A stretch of DNA of 6,208 nt, from positions 1 through 6,208 of the forward strand of contig PXSD01000059.1 in the NCBI GenBank assembly GCA_003023165.1, read 5' to 3'. This stretch comes from Halobacteriales archaeon QS_9_67_15. Lineage in GTDB: Archaea > Halobacteriota > Halobacteria > Halobacteriales > Haloarculaceae. Within the stretch, counting starts at the first letter, position 1. Each line of letters starts with the position of its first letter. The translations under genes and the position numbers were made by a program. Positions 6,017 to 6,208 of this stretch are shown here, one piece after another. Below the pieces are notes generated by a model. That model saw only the letters and a list, made by a program, of their open reading frames with translations, did not search any database and had not been told where the DNA came from.

Positions 6017-6208
6017 TCACTGCGCGGCGGCCGCGACGACCTCCCCGCGGTTGTGGACGAACGTCGAGTAGTGGGCGTCGTCGGTGAGGTACAGGTTCGC
6101 GTCGGGGAGCAGGTCGCCGAAGGCCCGCGCGAGGTCGACGCCGACGGTCCGGTCGGCGCGCCCGTGCCAGAGGTCGACCGGTTGCGAGCAGTCGCCGGCG
6201 TCGAACCC
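6017..6208 (-). CDS. Alpha/beta hydrolase, C-terminal 63 residues (partial, start beyond the window)
   Basis: The minus-strand frame entering at 6208 stays open to a TGA at 6019-6017 and gives 63 residues. The pattern is the classic end of an alpha/beta hydrolase: a strand and turn PVDLWHGRADRTV, carrying the catalytic acid (visible residue Asp19), then helix and strand LARAFGDLLPDANLYL, then DDAHYSTF with the catalytic His (visible residue 46). The nucleophile elbow (GxSxG) would lie upstream, outside the window, so activity and substrate class (esterase, lipase, peptidase-like) cannot be judged. The usual 'GH' before the catalytic base is here 'AH', and the usual 'VP' after the Asp loop is 'VG', both tolerable variations. 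Codon use matches its neighbours. It ends 89 bases before the MBL-fold gene on the same strand, so the two could form a loose unit, although the second has its own TATA element. Confidence 0.85.
   Translation of the reverse strand, partial: GFDAGDCSQPVDLWHGRADRTVGVDLARAFGDLLPDANLYLTDDAHYSTFVHNRGEVVAAAAQ

Noticed and set aside
5130..6071. A 313-codon plus-strand open frame opposite the MBL-fold gene
   Set aside because: The opposite strand carries all seven metal-binding residues of a complete MBL enzyme in normal order. This frame is its antisense mirror, rich in Val, Arg and Asp.
1..6208. Mobile element, CRISPR array, tRNA/rRNA or defence system
   Set aside because: No transposase, terminal repeats, short regularly spaced repeats, cloverleaf-like sequence or effector/nuclease motif was found. 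Gene composition is uniform and typical of a chromosomal core or near-core region.

Overview
The window looks like a piece of a haloarchaeal (class Halobacteria) chromosome. The coding DNA is very GC-rich, the proteins are heavily acidic (Asp/Glu) and poor in Cys and Lys, the largest gene has the bacterio-opsin-activator (Bat) plus HTH_10 architecture typical of this class, and at least one promoter has the archaeal TATA spacing of a leaderless transcript. The genus cannot be settled from the sequence alone; Haloarculaceae-like relatives are plausible.

Layout: (1) Bases 1-140, minus strand: the first 46 codons of a small DUF7344-type haloarchaeal protein, probably a helix-turn-helix regulator, cut by the window edge. 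(2) Bases 141-376: a divergent intergenic region, clearly lower in GC than the genes (95 of 180 bases at 181-360 are G or C by hand count), with a weak inverted repeat and no strong TATA box. (3) Bases 377-4951, plus strand: one 1524-residue soluble multi-sensor regulator with an N-terminal winged HTH, seven PAS domains, two GAF domains, a Bat domain and a C-terminal HTH_10. It has no kinase or receiver domain. The open frame runs upstream to an ATG at 128, but that extension is almost certainly not coding. (4) Bases 4952-5018: a short convergent junction without a clear terminator. (5) Bases 5019-5927, minus strand: a complete metallo-beta-lactamase-fold hydrolase with all metal ligands, preceded by a well-placed TATA element. 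(6) Bases 6017-6208, minus strand: the last 63 codons of an alpha/beta hydrolase carrying the catalytic Asp and His.

How they fit together: the giant regulator looks like a one-component switch in which ligand or redox signals sensed by stacked PAS/GAF modules pass along coiled linkers to DNA-binding domains. Its targets are not identifiable here. The divergent DUF7344 gene shares its upstream region and is the most natural candidate for co-regulation. The two hydrolases lie on the opposite strand, converge on the regulator gene, and may be functionally unrelated to it. I see no mobile element, CRISPR array, RNA gene or defence-type system. The most interesting points are the regulator's two terminal HTH domains, a histidine in its sixth PAS that lines up with the heme ligand of FixL, the equal-length linkers between tandem PAS domains, and the misleading upstream start.
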